Source: Streptococcus oralis (GTDB lineage Bacteria > Bacillota > Bacilli > Lactobacillales > Streptococcaceae). From it: 64,000 bases of DNA. The number at the start of each line of letters is the position of its first letter. Position 1 is the first letter of the stretch. The notes under the pieces are model-generated. The model made no database searches. It was not told where the DNA came from and saw only the letters and a list, made by a program, of their open reading frames with translations. Location: contig NZ_KQ969038.1 of the NCBI RefSeq assembly GCF_001578705.1, positions 162,092 to 226,091 of the forward strand. Reading direction: 5' to 3'. The translations under genes were made by a program, and so were the position numbers. Shown here in pieces: positions 55,704 through 64,000 of this stretch.

Positions 55704-56569
55704 TAGCGAACCTCTCTTCCTGTAAGTGCAATAAAGGCATCATCCATAGTGCCCGGACGAAACTCAAAAGAATCAATTTCTTCTCGAACTTTTGCCAAAT
55801 ATTCAATGGCTTCCTGTGACGTCCTTGGATAAAAAAGATATTCCAACTCATTTTCTTCCTCTACTGTCATTCCAGCCTGTAGCAGCTTTTCTAAATCCTT
55901 CATTTCCTTAAAACGAATTTTTAGGATATTAGATGCATACTGACTTTTAATAGCAGTCGCAGAACCTTGCGCAATCACTTTCCCATGATCAACGATATAG
56001 ATCTGATCCGCTTCATCTGCTTCATCCAGATAATGAGTCGTTAAGATAATAGTCATCCCTTCATCCTTTTGTAGTCGATACAGTAGATCCCAGATGGATT
56101 TGCGCGTCTGAATATCAAGACCTGTGGTTGGTTCATCCAAGAAAAGAATATCTGGTCGCGAAAGAAGAGCACGTGCAATATCAACCCGACGTTTTTGCCC
56201 ACCTGACAAAGTCCCATATAGTTGTTTCTGGAATGCAGTCAAACCCAGTTGATGAATCAAATCATCCACACGACTTGCCGCAATCTCCTTATACTGTTGA
56301 GCACGAATCGTGAGATTTTCCCTAACCGTCAACATCTCATCCAGTACACTAGCTTGAAAAACCACTCCGATTTTCGTATTTGGCGCATATCGAATCTGAC
56401 CTTGTGTCGGCTTTTTCAAACCGATTAACATGGAAATAGTGGTTGATTTCCCTGCACCATTGGGTCCCAAAATAGCATTGAAACTTCCTTTTTCAAACTC
56501 TAACTGAATATCATCGACAGCCATATGATTGCCGTACCGTTTAGTCAAATGTTTCGCTTGTAAAATCAT
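55703..56569 (-). CDS. ABC exporter ATP-binding protein
   Basis: About 288 residues. Walker A GPNGAGKSTT, signature LSGGQKRRVDIARALL, Walker B DILFLDEPTTGLD and switch His in LTTHYLDEADEADQ are intact, as in multidrug/bacteriocin-type exporters. The C-terminal extension (EYLFYPRTSQEAIEYL) is common in this group. I chose ATG 56569 (MILQAKHL) because GGAGGAAA lies 7-8 nt upstream. First gene of the exporter/LytTR/DUF3021 operon. Confidence 0.9.
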   Translation of the reverse strand: MILQAKHLTKRYGNHMAVDDIQLEFEKGSFNAILGPNGAGKSTTISMLIGLKKPTQGQIRYAPNTKIGVVFQASVLDEMLTVRENLTIRAQQYKEIAASRVDDLIHQLGLTAFQKQLYGTLSGGQKRRVDIARALLSRPDILFLDEPTTGLDIQTRKSIWDLLYRLQKDEGMTIILTTHYLDEADEADQIYIVDHGKVIAQGSATAIKSQYASNILKIRFKEMKDLEKLLQAGMTVEEENELEYLFYPRTSQEAIEYLAKVREEIDSFEFRPGTMDDAFIALTGREVR

Positions 56570-57066
56570 ATTTTTTCCTCCTCTTAACCACACTAGTTTA
56601 ACAAAAAGAATGAAAGAAAAATCGACTTTTGAGATAAGCAGTTAAAATGAAAGGCCAAGTGGTAAAATAATGGGGGTTAAATTAAAGTAGAGCAGGCTGC
56701 AACCGTTTTTCTCCTATCGAATCACTAGAGGATGTTGAAAAACACTTACAACCACACATTATATTTTTAAACATGCGCTATAAAAGAAGAGTTTTATAAC
56801 ATCCGGTAGAAAAATCCAAGAGTCAATAGTATTGTTCTCGCTAAACCAAACAATAAAAAATGAATCAGAAATCATGGCACACACTCCCTTCTAGTGAAAT
56901 GAAAATGCTGAATGGGGCAGGATTGAATTTGAAGCAAGCAAGTATGGTCCTGAATTTGAAACTGCCATTAACGATAAGTCTATCTATTAGGAAAGAAATC
57001 TTCAATACAAGCAAAAACAGCTCTTGTTATCCAAGAAGAGCTGTTCTATTTTATGAAAGAGAATCA
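56570..57066. other. Intergenic stretch with a possible gene fragment
   Basis: No intact gene. The plus strand from about 56910 reads EWGRIEFEASKYGPEFET then stops at about 56996, with a stop closely upstream (56895) and no ribosome site; it looks like a degraded coding fragment. Left side must hold the ABC operon promoter. A terminator is at 57013-57050. Confidence 0.35.
57013..57050 (-). terminator. Terminator of the yjdF-like gene
   Basis: AACAGCTCTT / AAGAGCTGTT stem with T5 on the minus strand, 15 bp after the stop. Confidence 0.8.
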
Positions 57067-57480
57067 CTAGTGCCCCTTGTGTTTCTCTCTACGTTTTTGC
57101 TGTTTGCGTTCAAATTTCTCTTGTTTGAGCAATTGCTTTTGGAGACTGGACTGTTGTTTTGAATGCTTTTTTCGTTCTTCGTGCTGCAACTGCAAAAGCT
57201 CTTGTGACTTAGAAGAAACTTTCTGCTTCACCTGTTTCTTTACAGCTCGCTGCAAACGCTTCGGATTCTTAATCTTCACATGATGTTTGACTGTTGCCTC
57301 TGGACTAAAAGATAACCGAACAAACTGAGTCTGTAAAAGTTTCAAAATTTCATCCTCTTTTGGTTCCTGACCAAATGTCACTCGACAAACTTGATAAGTT
57401 CCCTCATACTCTTATTCAAACAATCCATGCCAAAATCCATCTTCAAAATAAACTGTCAAGCCAATTGAAACGATTTCCAC
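57067..57480 (-). pseudogene. yjdF: YjdF/DUF2992 family protein with an internal stop
   Basis: Reading from a GTG at 57480 with AAGGAGG seven nt upstream gives VEIVSIGLTVYFEDGFWHGL.FE, a TAA at codon 23 (57412-57414), then EYEGTYQVCRVTFGQEPKEDEI and the family C-terminus INPKRLQRAVKKQ-like and a long Lys/Gln/Glu-rich helix ending KHKGH. No frameshift is needed; one base change would restore a 137-residue protein. Only the part after the stop has an in-frame Met-type start (TGT CGA GTG...), which is unlikely to be used. YjdF is of unknown function and in Firmicutes is controlled by an azaaromatic-binding riboswitch. Either recently lost or a sequencing error. Confidence 0.8.
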
Positions 57481-57602
57481 GACAGCACCTCCTTAAATCT
57501 ATCCCTAAGAATGGACAACCAAGGAGGAAGGTTACTGATAGGCTTGCCTACGTCTGGACTACCAACCAGAACTGTGTTTTTATCTTAGTTGGGACTATTA
57601 TA
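57481..57602 (-). promoter_or_regulatory. yjdF leader with promoter and ribosome-site-sequestering pairing (candidate yjdF riboswitch)
   Basis: An extended -10 TGcTATAAT (57597-57605 with TG) gives a leader of about 110 nt. In it CCTCCTT (complement of 57521-57527) can pair with the ribosome site AAGGAGG (complement of 57488-57494), and a TAGGC-AA-GCCTA hairpin lies near 57540-57551. Position before a yjdF gene makes the yjdF riboswitch the natural guess, but I cannot confirm the consensus by eye. Confidence 0.5.
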
Positions 57603-57614
57603 GCATAATCCAAT

Positions 57615-57647
57615 TTAAAAATCCTCCAGATTCTACTCTGAAGGATT
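57615..57647 (-). terminator. leuS terminator
   Basis: AATCCT-CAGA / TCTG-AGGATT stem followed by T5 on the minus strand. Confidence 0.75.
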
Positions 57648-57653
57648 CCTATC

Positions 57654-60155
57654 TTATTTCACAACGATATTTACCAACTTGTTAGGTACCGCAATCACTT
57701 TCACGATTTCCTTACCGTCAATCTCCGCTTTGACTTTTTCGTCAGCCAGAACAATTTCTTGCAATTCTTCGCGTGACAGGTCTTTAGCGACCATGAGTTT
57801 GGCACGGACTTTTCCTTTGATTTGAACGACGATTTCGATTTCGTCTTCAACCAATTTACTTTCGTCCCAAGTTGGCCAAGCTACATAAGAGATGGACTCA
57901 CCTGTTGCTGCAACAGTTTGCCAGAGTTCTTCTGCCAAGTGAGGGGCAAATGGGGCGATCAATTGGATAGAGCCTTTGGCGTAATCCACATAGAGTTTGT
58001 CTTCCTTATTAGCAGCGTTGACAAAGACCATAAGTTGGGCAATGGCTGTGTTGAATTTCATGGATTCGATTTGCTCAGTGACAGATTTAACGGTTTCGTT
58101 ATAAACCTTGTCAAGAGCACCATTATTTTCCGCAGCAATTTCTTTACTTGTAATCAAACGGTAAACACGGTCAAGGAATTTACGGCTTCCTTCCAGACCT
58201 TCTTCTGACCAAGCGATGGAAGCATCGAGTGGCCCCATGAACATTTCATAAACACGAAGGGTATCAGCACCATATTGTTCCACCACATCGTCTGGGTTGA
58301 CAACGTTCTTGAGCGATTTAGACATCTTGGCTGGTGCTTGCTCCAACTCTTCTCCTGTTTCCACATGGAAGAAAGAACCGTCACGTTTTTCAACCTTATC
58401 AGTCGCTACAAGAGCTCCACGGTGGTCACGGTAGCTTGTTCCCAAAATCATCCCTTGGTTAAAGAGTTTTTGGAATGGTTCCTTAGTCGGAACAACACCG
58501 AGGTCATAGAGGAATTTATGCCAGAAACGAGCGTAAAGCAAGTGAAGAACGGCATGCTCTGCACCACCAACATAAATATCTACAGGCAACCATTGTTTGA
58601 GGATGTCCTCATCAGCCAATTTCTCAGTATTGTGTGGGTCAATATAACGGAGGTAGTACCAGCTTGAACCAGCCCATTGTGGCATAGTGTTTGTTTCACG
58701 ACGACCTTTGACGCCATCCTCACGAGTCACTTCAAGCCAGTCTGTCAAGTTAGCCAATGGACTCTCCCCTGTACCTGAAGGGCGGATGTCCTTGGTGACT
58801 GGCAAGACAAGTGGCAATTCACTTTCAGGAATAGCTGTTGAAGTCCCATCTTCCCAATGAATGATTGGAATTGGCTCACCCCAGTAACGTTGACGGCTAA
58901 AGAGCCAGTCGCGGAGACGGTAGGTGACTTTTTCTTGACCGCAGCCTTTTTCTTCCAACCAAGCCACAATCTTAGCAATAGCGTCTTCTTTATTCAATCC
59001 ATCTAGGAAGTCTGAATTGACATGAAGTCCATCTTCAGTATAGGCAGCCTCTTCAACGTTTCCACCTTCTAGCACTTCTACGATTGGAAGGTCAAATTGT
59101 TTAGCAAATTCCCAGTCACGTTGGTCATGGGCAGGCACAGCCATGACAGCACCTGTTCCATAACTAGCAAGAACATAGTCCGCGATCCAGATTGGAATTT
59201 CTTTGCCATTGACAGGGTTGATGGCATAGGCACCTGTCCAAACACCAGTTTTTTCTTTAGCAAGGTCGGTACGAGCCAAGTCTGACTTGAGGCTAGCTTG
59301 GTGTTTATAGTCCGCAACTGCATCAGCTTGCTCTGGGCTTGTGATGACATCTACCAGTTCATGCTCAGGAGCTAAGACAGTGAAAGTCGCACCGAAAAGA
59401 GTGTCAGGACGAGTGGTAAAGACGGTGAATTCCTTGTCTGTTCCTTTCACTTTGAAGGTTACATTGGCACCAGTTGATTTCCCGATCCAGTTGCGTTGCA
59501 TGTCCTTGATAGACTCCGGCCAGTCAAGCTCGTCCAAATCATTAAGCAGACGCTCCGCATAAGCCGTGATTTTAAGCATCCATTGGCGCATCGGTTTGCG
59601 GACAACTGGATAACCTCCACGCTCAGAGGTCCCGTCAGGAAGGACTTCTTCGTTAGCGATGGCTGTTCCCAACTCTTCTACCCAGTTTACTGGCACTTCG
59701 GCTTCATAGGCCAAGCCTTTTTCGTAAAGCTTAGTGAAGATCCACTGAGTCCATTTGTAGTAGTTTGGATCTGTTGTGTTGACTTCACGATCCCAGTCGT
59801 AAGAGAATCCAAGCGCATTGATTTGACGTTTGAAGTTGGCAATGTTTTCCGCTGTAAACTCTGCCGGGTCATTCCCCGTATCCATAGCGTACTGCTCAGC
59901 TGGCAAACCAAAAGCATCCCAGCCCATTGGGTGAAGGACATTGTAGCCTTGCGCACGTTTGTAACGGCTGAGAATATCCGTTGCTGTATAACCTTCTGGG
60001 TGTCCTACGTGCAGACCTGCTCCAGACGGGTAAGGGAACATGTCAAGCGCATAAAACTTCGGTTTTGAGGCATCTGTTCCTGTCTTAAATGTATGATGTT
60101 CTGCCCAGTAGCCCTGCCACTTAGGCTCAATTTCTTTATGATTGTAAAAACTCAT
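57654..60155 (-). CDS. leuS: Leucyl-tRNA synthetase
   Basis: Class I synthetase of 833 residues, the standard bacterial length. HIGH motif as HVGHPEG near residue 50 ([20 protein letters not shown]), KMSKS in [15 protein letters not shown] near residue 617, and the CP1 editing insertion between them ([12 protein letters not shown], then [16 protein letters not shown]). C-terminal anticodon-binding and tail domains are complete. Start ATG 60155 after GGAGAGAG. An extended -10 TGGTATAAT lies about 30 nt upstream. Confidence 0.97.
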   Translation of the reverse strand: MSFYNHKEIEPKWQGYWAEHHTFKTGTDASKPKFYALDMFPYPSGAGLHVGHPEGYTATDILSRYKRAQGYNVLHPMGWDAFGLPAEQYAMDTGNDPAEFTAENIANFKRQINALGFSYDWDREVNTTDPNYYKWTQWIFTKLYEKGLAYEAEVPVNWVEELGTAIANEEVLPDGTSERGGYPVVRKPMRQWMLKITAYAERLLNDLDELDWPESIKDMQRNWIGKSTGANVTFKVKGTDKEFTVFTTRPDTLFGATFTVLAPEHELVDVITSPEQADAVADYKHQASLKSDLARTDLAKEKTGVWTGAYAINPVNGKEIPIWIADYVLASYGTGAVMAVPAHDQRDWEFAKQFDLPIVEVLEGGNVEEAAYTEDGLHVNSDFLDGLNKEDAIAKIVAWLEEKGCGQEKVTYRLRDWLFSRQRYWGEPIPIIHWEDGTSTAIPESELPLVLPVTKDIRPSGTGESPLANLTDWLEVTREDGVKGRRETNTMPQWAGSSWYYLRYIDPHNTEKLADEDILKQWLPVDIYVGGAEHAVLHLLYARFWHKFLYDLGVVPTKEPFQKLFNQGMILGTSYRDHRGALVATDKVEKRDGSFFHVETGEELEQAPAKMSKSLKNVVNPDDVVEQYGADTLRVYEMFMGPLDASIAWSEEGLEGSRKFLDRVYRLITSKEIAAENNGALDKVYNETVKSVTEQIESMKFNTAIAQLMVFVNAANKEDKLYVDYAKGSIQLIAPFAPHLAEELWQTVAATGESISYVAWPTWDESKLVEDEIEIVVQIKGKVRAKLMVAKDLSREELQEIVLADEKVKAEIDGKEIVKVIAVPNKLVNIVVK

Positions 60156-60280
60156 GGTCTCTCTCCAATTTTGTGATGTTACTATTATACCATTTTTGAG
60201 GGAATTTGAAAGACGAGAAATGTTCTTTTAGACTTGGATAACAAGAAATACTGAGTCGCAAATCCACCTTATTTAACAGG

Positions 60281-60309
60281 AAAAAAATTAGCTCCTAATC
60301 GGAGCTAAC
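60281..60309 (-). terminator. Terminator of the histidine phosphatase gene
   Basis: TTAGCTCC / GGAGCTAA stem, 5-nt loop, T7 on the minus strand. Confidence 0.85.
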
Positions 60310-60314
60310 TTCTA

Positions 60315-61007
60315 TCAATTTTTTATTTCTTCCATCTTCTCACGTCCCAGCTCCCGATAACTACGGTCGCCGACAACTTGGACCGTAAACTGGCCGTTCT
60401 CATATTCAAGAATGGTCACGCTACCATTATCGAGACCATGCGGATGCATGCCATTGATCAGATATACAATGGTACCAATCGTCATTCCATGGCTCACAAC
60501 GAGAGCATTGCCCCCACCTTGTTCTTCCATTTCTTTGGCAATCGTTTCAAAACCTTCCTTGATTCGACCACTGAGTTTTTCCCAACCTTCTGCCCAGCCT
60601 GCAGTATCAACCTCAACTAGACCTTCTGCTAGCTCTGCATAGGACAACTGATGAACATGGTCTACATTGAAAATTCTCGGAATCAAGCCCATAAAGAGAT
60701 CTCCATCATAGGCCCCATCAAAACTACCAAAACACCACTCTCTGATGCGCTTGTCCATTCGATAAGGGATTTTCCCTTGCAAGCCCAGTTCTTCAAGAAT
60801 AATTCCCATGGTCTGAATAGTTCGCCCTGAATCACTAGAATAAGCTCGGTCAAACTGCAAACCAGACTCTCTCAAGCCAATTCCCAGTTCATGGATTCCC
60901 AACTCACCTTCTGCGGTTAGAGGCGTATCACTCCATCCTTGAGCACGTCCAATCGTGTTAAACATCGTTTTACCATGACGGATCAGGTACAATCTTACTT
61001 TAGACAT
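60315..61007 (-). CDS. Histidine phosphatase (phosphoglycerate mutase-like) family protein
   Basis: 230-residue cytoplasmic phosphatase. The catalytic RHG is in LYLIRHGKTMFNTIGRAQGW near residue 9; the conserved Arg in SDSGRTIQTM and the second His in VVSHGMTIGTIVY complete the site. Sequence and size suggest a broad phosphatase rather than the glycolytic mutase. It begins after a GGAGGAT ribosome site at ATG 61007. Monocistronic with own terminator. In pneumococcus it is at the same place beside the DUF711/ACT pair. Confidence 0.88.
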   Translation of the reverse strand: MSKVRLYLIRHGKTMFNTIGRAQGWSDTPLTAEGELGIHELGIGLRESGLQFDRAYSSDSGRTIQTMGIILEELGLQGKIPYRMDKRIREWCFGSFDGAYDGDLFMGLIPRIFNVDHVHQLSYAELAEGLVEVDTAGWAEGWEKLSGRIKEGFETIAKEMEEQGGGNALVVSHGMTIGTIVYLINGMHPHGLDNGSVTILEYENGQFTVQVVGDRSYRELGREKMEEIKN

Positions 61008-61095
61008 TTTCTATCCTCCATTTTCTTCTATTATATCATGGAACAAAGAAATATTCGGCTTTCAACAGTAAAGTCCGCTCTCGTAATTTTCCCAC

Positions 61096-61188
61096 AAGAA
61101 AAGCTACCCTAACGGTAGCTTTCCTAGGAGATTATTATGAAAAAGTTTAGGATTCTAATTAAATAAAGTTAGGAGATCTTTATTTAAT
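61096..61188 (-). ncRNA. CiaR-controlled small RNA (csRNA family), copy E
   Basis: About 93 nt with AAAGATCTCCT, TAGAATCCTAAAC, CATAATAATCTCCT and a terminator AAAGCTACC-gtta-GGGTAGCTTTT. The anti-ribosome-site stretches are kept though their exact bases differ from copies B-D. It lies between the histidine phosphatase and DUF711 genes. Confidence 0.88.
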
Positions 61189-61194
61189 GATTAT

Positions 61195-61227
61195 AGTATA
61201 CACAGTCATCCTTAAACCCAACTTAAA
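61195..61227 (-). promoter_or_regulatory. CiaR-box promoter of csRNA copy E
   Basis: Perfect TTTAAG-N5-TTTAAG (61211-61227), 10 nt, TATACT (61195-61200) on the minus strand. Confidence 0.9.
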
Positions 61228-61243
61228 TCTTCTCTCTTTTTTA

Positions 61244-62581
61244 TTAATTTTTAAAACTATGGATTGGAGCTGGGATTTGCCCACCACGAGAGATGAAATC
61301 AACAGACGAAGCCCCGTTAACCTTCATAACTGGAGCTGTCCCTAGCAAGCCACCAAACTCAATCATATCGCCTTCTTTGCCCTTTGGAATGATACGGACG
61401 GCCGTTGTTTTCATGTTAATAACACCGATTGCCGCCTCATCCGCAATCATAGCCGCAATGGTCTCAGCAGGTGTATCTTCCGGAATGGCAATCATATCCA
61501 GCCCAACAGAACAGATAGCCGTCATGGCTTCTAGTTTTTCTAAATTCAGAGAGCCATTTTGCACCGCAGCAATCATACCCTCATCTTCAGATACAGGAAT
61601 AAAAGCCCCTGATAAGCCACCGACCTGGTTACAAGCCATCACTCCACCCTTTTTAACTTGGTCATTCAAGAGAGCCAGTGCAGCAGTCGTCCCGTGTGTT
61701 CCAACTGTTTCTAGACCCATTTCCTCCAGTACCCGAGCCACAGAATCACCAACCGCAGGAGTAGGTGCCAAACTTAGGTCGACAATTCCAAAGTCAACAC
61801 CAAGTCTCTCGCTAGCCATCTGACCAACTAATTGACCGATACGAGTAATCTTAAAGGCCGTTTTCTTGACTGTTTCCGCTACTACATCAAAGCTCTGTCC
61901 ACGAACTTTTTCCAAGGCACGCTTGACCACACCAGGACCCGAAACCCCGACATTGATGATAACATCTGCTTCGCCAACACCGTGGAAAGCCCCTGCCATA
62001 AAAGGATTGTCCTCAACAGCATTAGCAAATACGACCAACTTGGCCGCACCCATATCTGACAGCGCAGCTGTTTCCTTGATGATGCGTCCCATATCTGCAA
62101 CCGCAGTCATGTTGATGCCTGACTTGGTTGAGCCGATATTGACAGACGAACAAACCTTGTCTGTCTCAGCTAGAGCGCGGGGGATAGAATTGATGAGAAT
62201 CTCATCTCCTTTTTGGTAGCCTTTTTGTACCAAGGCCGAAAAGCCACCAATGAAGTCAACACCGATCTCCTTGGCAGCCTTGTCAAGTGCCTTTGCCAAA
62301 ACAACATAGTCTGTCGCATCAGTCGCAGCACCAATTAAAGAAATCGGAGTCACTGATACCCGTTTATTGACAATCGGAATCCCAAGTTCCGCAGCAATTT
62401 CATCTCCCACAGCCACTAGATTTGCAGCTTTAGTAGTGATTTTTTGGTAAATCTTTTCAGCAGCACGATTGATATCTGGATCAATACAGTCCAAAAGGGA
62501 AATCCCCATGGTGATGGTTCTGATATCGAAATTCTGTTCTTCAATCATGGCAATGGTTTCAGTAACTTGTCTAATATCCAT
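61244..62581 (-). CDS. PFL/DUF711 family protein
   Basis: 445 residues of the conserved DUF711 (PFL-like fold) family found across Firmicutes and archaea. It starts [32 protein letters not shown] and has Gly/Ala-rich stretches such as [27 protein letters not shown]. The function is unknown. It follows the ACT-domain gene by 9 bp on the same strand, the conserved pair in streptococci, so the ACT protein probably senses an amino acid for it. Confidence 0.9.
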   Translation of the reverse strand: MDIRQVTETIAMIEEQNFDIRTITMGISLLDCIDPDINRAAEKIYQKITTKAANLVAVGDEIAAELGIPIVNKRVSVTPISLIGAATDATDYVVLAKALDKAAKEIGVDFIGGFSALVQKGYQKGDEILINSIPRALAETDKVCSSVNIGSTKSGINMTAVADMGRIIKETAALSDMGAAKLVVFANAVEDNPFMAGAFHGVGEADVIINVGVSGPGVVKRALEKVRGQSFDVVAETVKKTAFKITRIGQLVGQMASERLGVDFGIVDLSLAPTPAVGDSVARVLEEMGLETVGTHGTTAALALLNDQVKKGGVMACNQVGGLSGAFIPVSEDEGMIAAVQNGSLNLEKLEAMTAICSVGLDMIAIPEDTPAETIAAMIADEAAIGVINMKTTAVRIIPKGKEGDMIEFGGLLGTAPVMKVNGASSVDFISRGGQIPAPIHSFKN

Positions 62582-62590
62582 GATGACCTC

Positions 62591-62857
62591 CTAGATATTG
62601 TACATAGCATCAAAAATCGCTGCACTTTGAATATTGATTTTGACATTCAAGGTCTGACCGAAAGTTTCAAACTCATTTCTGAGAGAGGTAAAATCTTGTT
62701 TTTCGTCACTAGATACGACAGCCATCATGGTAAAATATTCGTCCAGTACTGTTTGAGAAATATCATCAATATTCAAACCCAACTCTGCAATCTTAGTAGA
62801 CACACCTGCAACAATACCAGCCTTGTCCTTGCCAACCACTGTAATAATAGCCTTCAT
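62591..62857 (-). CDS. ACT domain protein
   Basis: 88 residues forming one ACT domain: MKAIITVVGKDKAGIVAGVSTKIAELGLNIDDISQTV with the usual Gly-Ile-Val ligand loop (DKAGIVAGVS). ACT domains bind small ligands, often amino acids, and regulate partner enzymes. It lies 9 bp before the DUF711 gene, in the arrangement of pneumococcus, and so is probably its regulatory subunit. No catalytic domain. Confidence 0.9.
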   Translation of the reverse strand: MKAIITVVGKDKAGIVAGVSTKIAELGLNIDDISQTVLDEYFTMMAVVSSDEKQDFTSLRNEFETFGQTLNVKINIQSAAIFDAMYNI

Positions 62858-62945
62858 CCTTATACCCCATTTCTACGATTTTTAGAAAACCTGAACGTTT
62901 TTGATTTTCTTTTTCCCTAGTATAGCATATTTCCATAGAAAATAC

Positions 62946-63004
62946 TAAAAAACGCCTGCTTACGAAGTTGTTCTTAAACAAAAAACAATTTCGTAAACAA
63001 GCGT
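62946..63004 (-). terminator. Terminator of the ribosomal-protein operon (after rplQ)
   Basis: A 21-nt arm ACGC.TG.TTACGAA..TTGTT and its near-complement (a few G-U or mismatched pairs) around an A-rich loop, with T6 on the minus strand. It follows the L17 downstream element. Confidence 0.7.
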
Positions 63005-63013
63005 CTACCCTAT

Positions 63014-63112
63014 CAAATGATGATGAGTGTTCCCGCTAGGACCGAAGTCCCAGCGGTAGACCAGAGCTAGACTAAGAGCACAAGACTCCATCATCATAAC
63101 ACTCAACAAAAT
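63014..63112 (-). ncRNA. L17 downstream element, 3' structured RNA of rplQ
   Basis: Directly after the rplQ stop, the RNA (minus strand) folds with GAGTGTT / AACACTC outer arms around a CCGCTGGGAC-ttcg-GTCCTAGCGG hairpin. A conserved structured element in this position is known in Lactobacillales as L17DE. It may autoregulate or stabilise the mRNA. Match is by position and shape, not by a covariance search. Confidence 0.7.
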
Positions 63113-63120
63113 TGATGATT

Positions 63121-63507
63121 TTATACTAATTCGATGATCGCCATTGGCGCAGCATCACCACGACGTGGTTCAGTTTTAAGGATACGAGTGTATCCACCGT
63201 TACGTTCAGCATAACGAGGTGCAATTTCTGAGAACAATTTTTGAAGTGCTGTAGTAGAAGTGTACTTATCAGTTGCTTCATCATAGTTTTCAGATGCGAT
63301 TTCATTACGTACGAAAGCAGCTGCTTGACGACGTGCATGCAAATCACCACGTTTACCTAGAGTAATCATTTTTTCAACAGTTTTGCGGATTTCTTTAGCA
63401 CGAGCTTCAGTTGTCACGATTGATTCGTTGATCAAAAGGTCAGTTGTCAAATCGCGAAGCATTGCTTTACGTTGTGAGCTAGTGCGTCCTAGTTTACGGT
63501 AAGCCAT
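63121..63507 (-). CDS. rplQ: 50S ribosomal protein L17
   Basis: 128 residues, the full streptococcal L17: [20 protein letters not shown] at the N-terminus, the basic [28 protein letters not shown] centre and the family end [15 protein letters not shown]. It sits at the large-subunit exit tunnel region. 11 bp after rpoA in the same operon, as in all streptococci. Followed by the L17 downstream element. Confidence 0.97.
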   Translation of the reverse strand: MAYRKLGRTSSQRKAMLRDLTTDLLINESIVTTEARAKEIRKTVEKMITLGKRGDLHARRQAAAFVRNEIASENYDEATDKYTSTTALQKLFSEIAPRYAERNGGYTRILKTEPRRGDAAPMAIIELV

Positions 63508-63518
63508 GTATTCCTCCT

Positions 63519-64000
63519 TTATTTATCTTTCAATCCAAGACCCAAGTCAATGAGTTTGAGTTTCACTTCTTCCAAACTCTTGCGTCCAAGATTTCGTACT
63601 TTCATCATCTCTGCTTCAGATTTTTCTGTCAAATCATGCACAGTGTTGATACCGGCACGTTTCAAACAGTTGTATGAACGCACAGACAAGTCCAGTTCCT
63701 CAATCGTACGATCCAAAATACGATCGTCAGATTCAGTATCAGCTTCTTTCATCACTTCAGTTGACTTAGCAATCTCAGTAAGATTTGTAAACAAATCAAG
63801 ATGTTCTGTCAAGATACGTGCTGAAAGCCCTAAAGCATCTTCTGGAATAATTGTTCCATTAGTCAAGATTTCAAGGGTTAATTTGTCAAAACCATCGTTG
63901 CTACCTACACGAGCAGGCTCTACTTGATAGTTGACTTTTGTAACTGGTGTATAAATAGAATCTACAGCAAGTGTTCCAACTGGTGCATTATCTTTTTTGT
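63519..64000 (-). CDS. rpoA: RNA polymerase alpha subunit, C-terminal part (runs off window)
   Basis: The frame continues past base 64000, so this is the last 160 residues. It includes part of the N-terminal assembly domain ([21 protein letters not shown], then [18 protein letters not shown]) and the C-terminal domain that touches UP elements and activators ([23 protein letters not shown] ... [16 protein letters not shown]). A shorter start at 63866 is internal and not real. It is followed by rplQ. Confidence 0.95.

Noticed and set aside
56860-57162. Plus-strand ORF of 100 codons
   Set aside because: Runs through a terminator and the yjdF gene in antisense; no ribosome site. At most part is a degraded fragment in another frame.
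59496-60068. Plus-strand ORF of 190 codons
   Set aside because: Shadow of leuS on the other strand, with no family features.

Overview
The window comes from a Streptococcus of the mitis group (S. pneumoniae / S. mitis / S. oralis type). The evidence is a Gram-positive PolC, a manLMN glucose/mannose PTS, pneumococcal gene neighbourhoods (folP; rpoA-rplQ; uppS-cdsA-rseP-proS; pepC/pepS around rsuA), CiaR-controlled small RNAs, a BOX element and TATAAT promoters. Most genes are on the minus strand. No rRNA, tRNA, CRISPR array or intact insertion sequence was seen.

Layout. 1-9 kb: end of folP, a CPBP membrane protease, a purine permease, a HAD phosphatase, manLMN behind a promoter carrying cre-like and CiaR-like sites, and a P-type cation ATPase. 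9-17 kb: pepC, rsuA, then a variable spot where a 126-bp duplication flanks an unknown two-gene cassette and a deleted GlsB-like gene; pepS, a small ORF, a DinJ/YafQ toxin-antitoxin pair and a NACHT-NTPase gene follow. 17-28 kb: polC, a GH1 glycosidase and the uppS-cdsA-rseP-proS operon. 28-34 kb: a seven-gene operon with two UroD-fold proteins, a small membrane protein and a polar amino acid ABC transporter.

34-41 kb is accessory: an acid phosphatase lipoprotein, a restriction-modification gene behind a 19.6-copy 7-bp repeat (and broken by a frameshift), a DUF1643 gene and a run of small unknown membrane proteins. 41-57 kb: glmS, a DMT transporter half, a lone Gtf3-like glycosyltransferase, ruvB, a three-domain flavin reductase with an FMN reductase, an MFS carrier and an AraC regulator, two acetyltransferases and an ABC transporter/LytTR/DUF3021 operon. 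57-64 kb: a broken yjdF with a structured leader, leuS, a histidine phosphatase, a DUF711/ACT pair, an L17 downstream element, rplQ and the end of rpoA.

The main observations are these. (1) A phase-variable restriction-modification locus: a 7-bp repeat lies inside a leader ORF whose only open frame ends in an ATGA overlap with the enzyme start. (2) Five CiaR-type csRNA genes on one strand, one carrying a nested BOX element, plus a CiaR-like site at manL. (3) Two UroD-fold proteins with the His-x-Cys...Cys zinc signature of MtaA/CmuA methyltransferases, tied to an amino acid transporter. (4) A NACHT gene next to a toxin-antitoxin pair. (5) A duplication-flanked cassette of unknown function.
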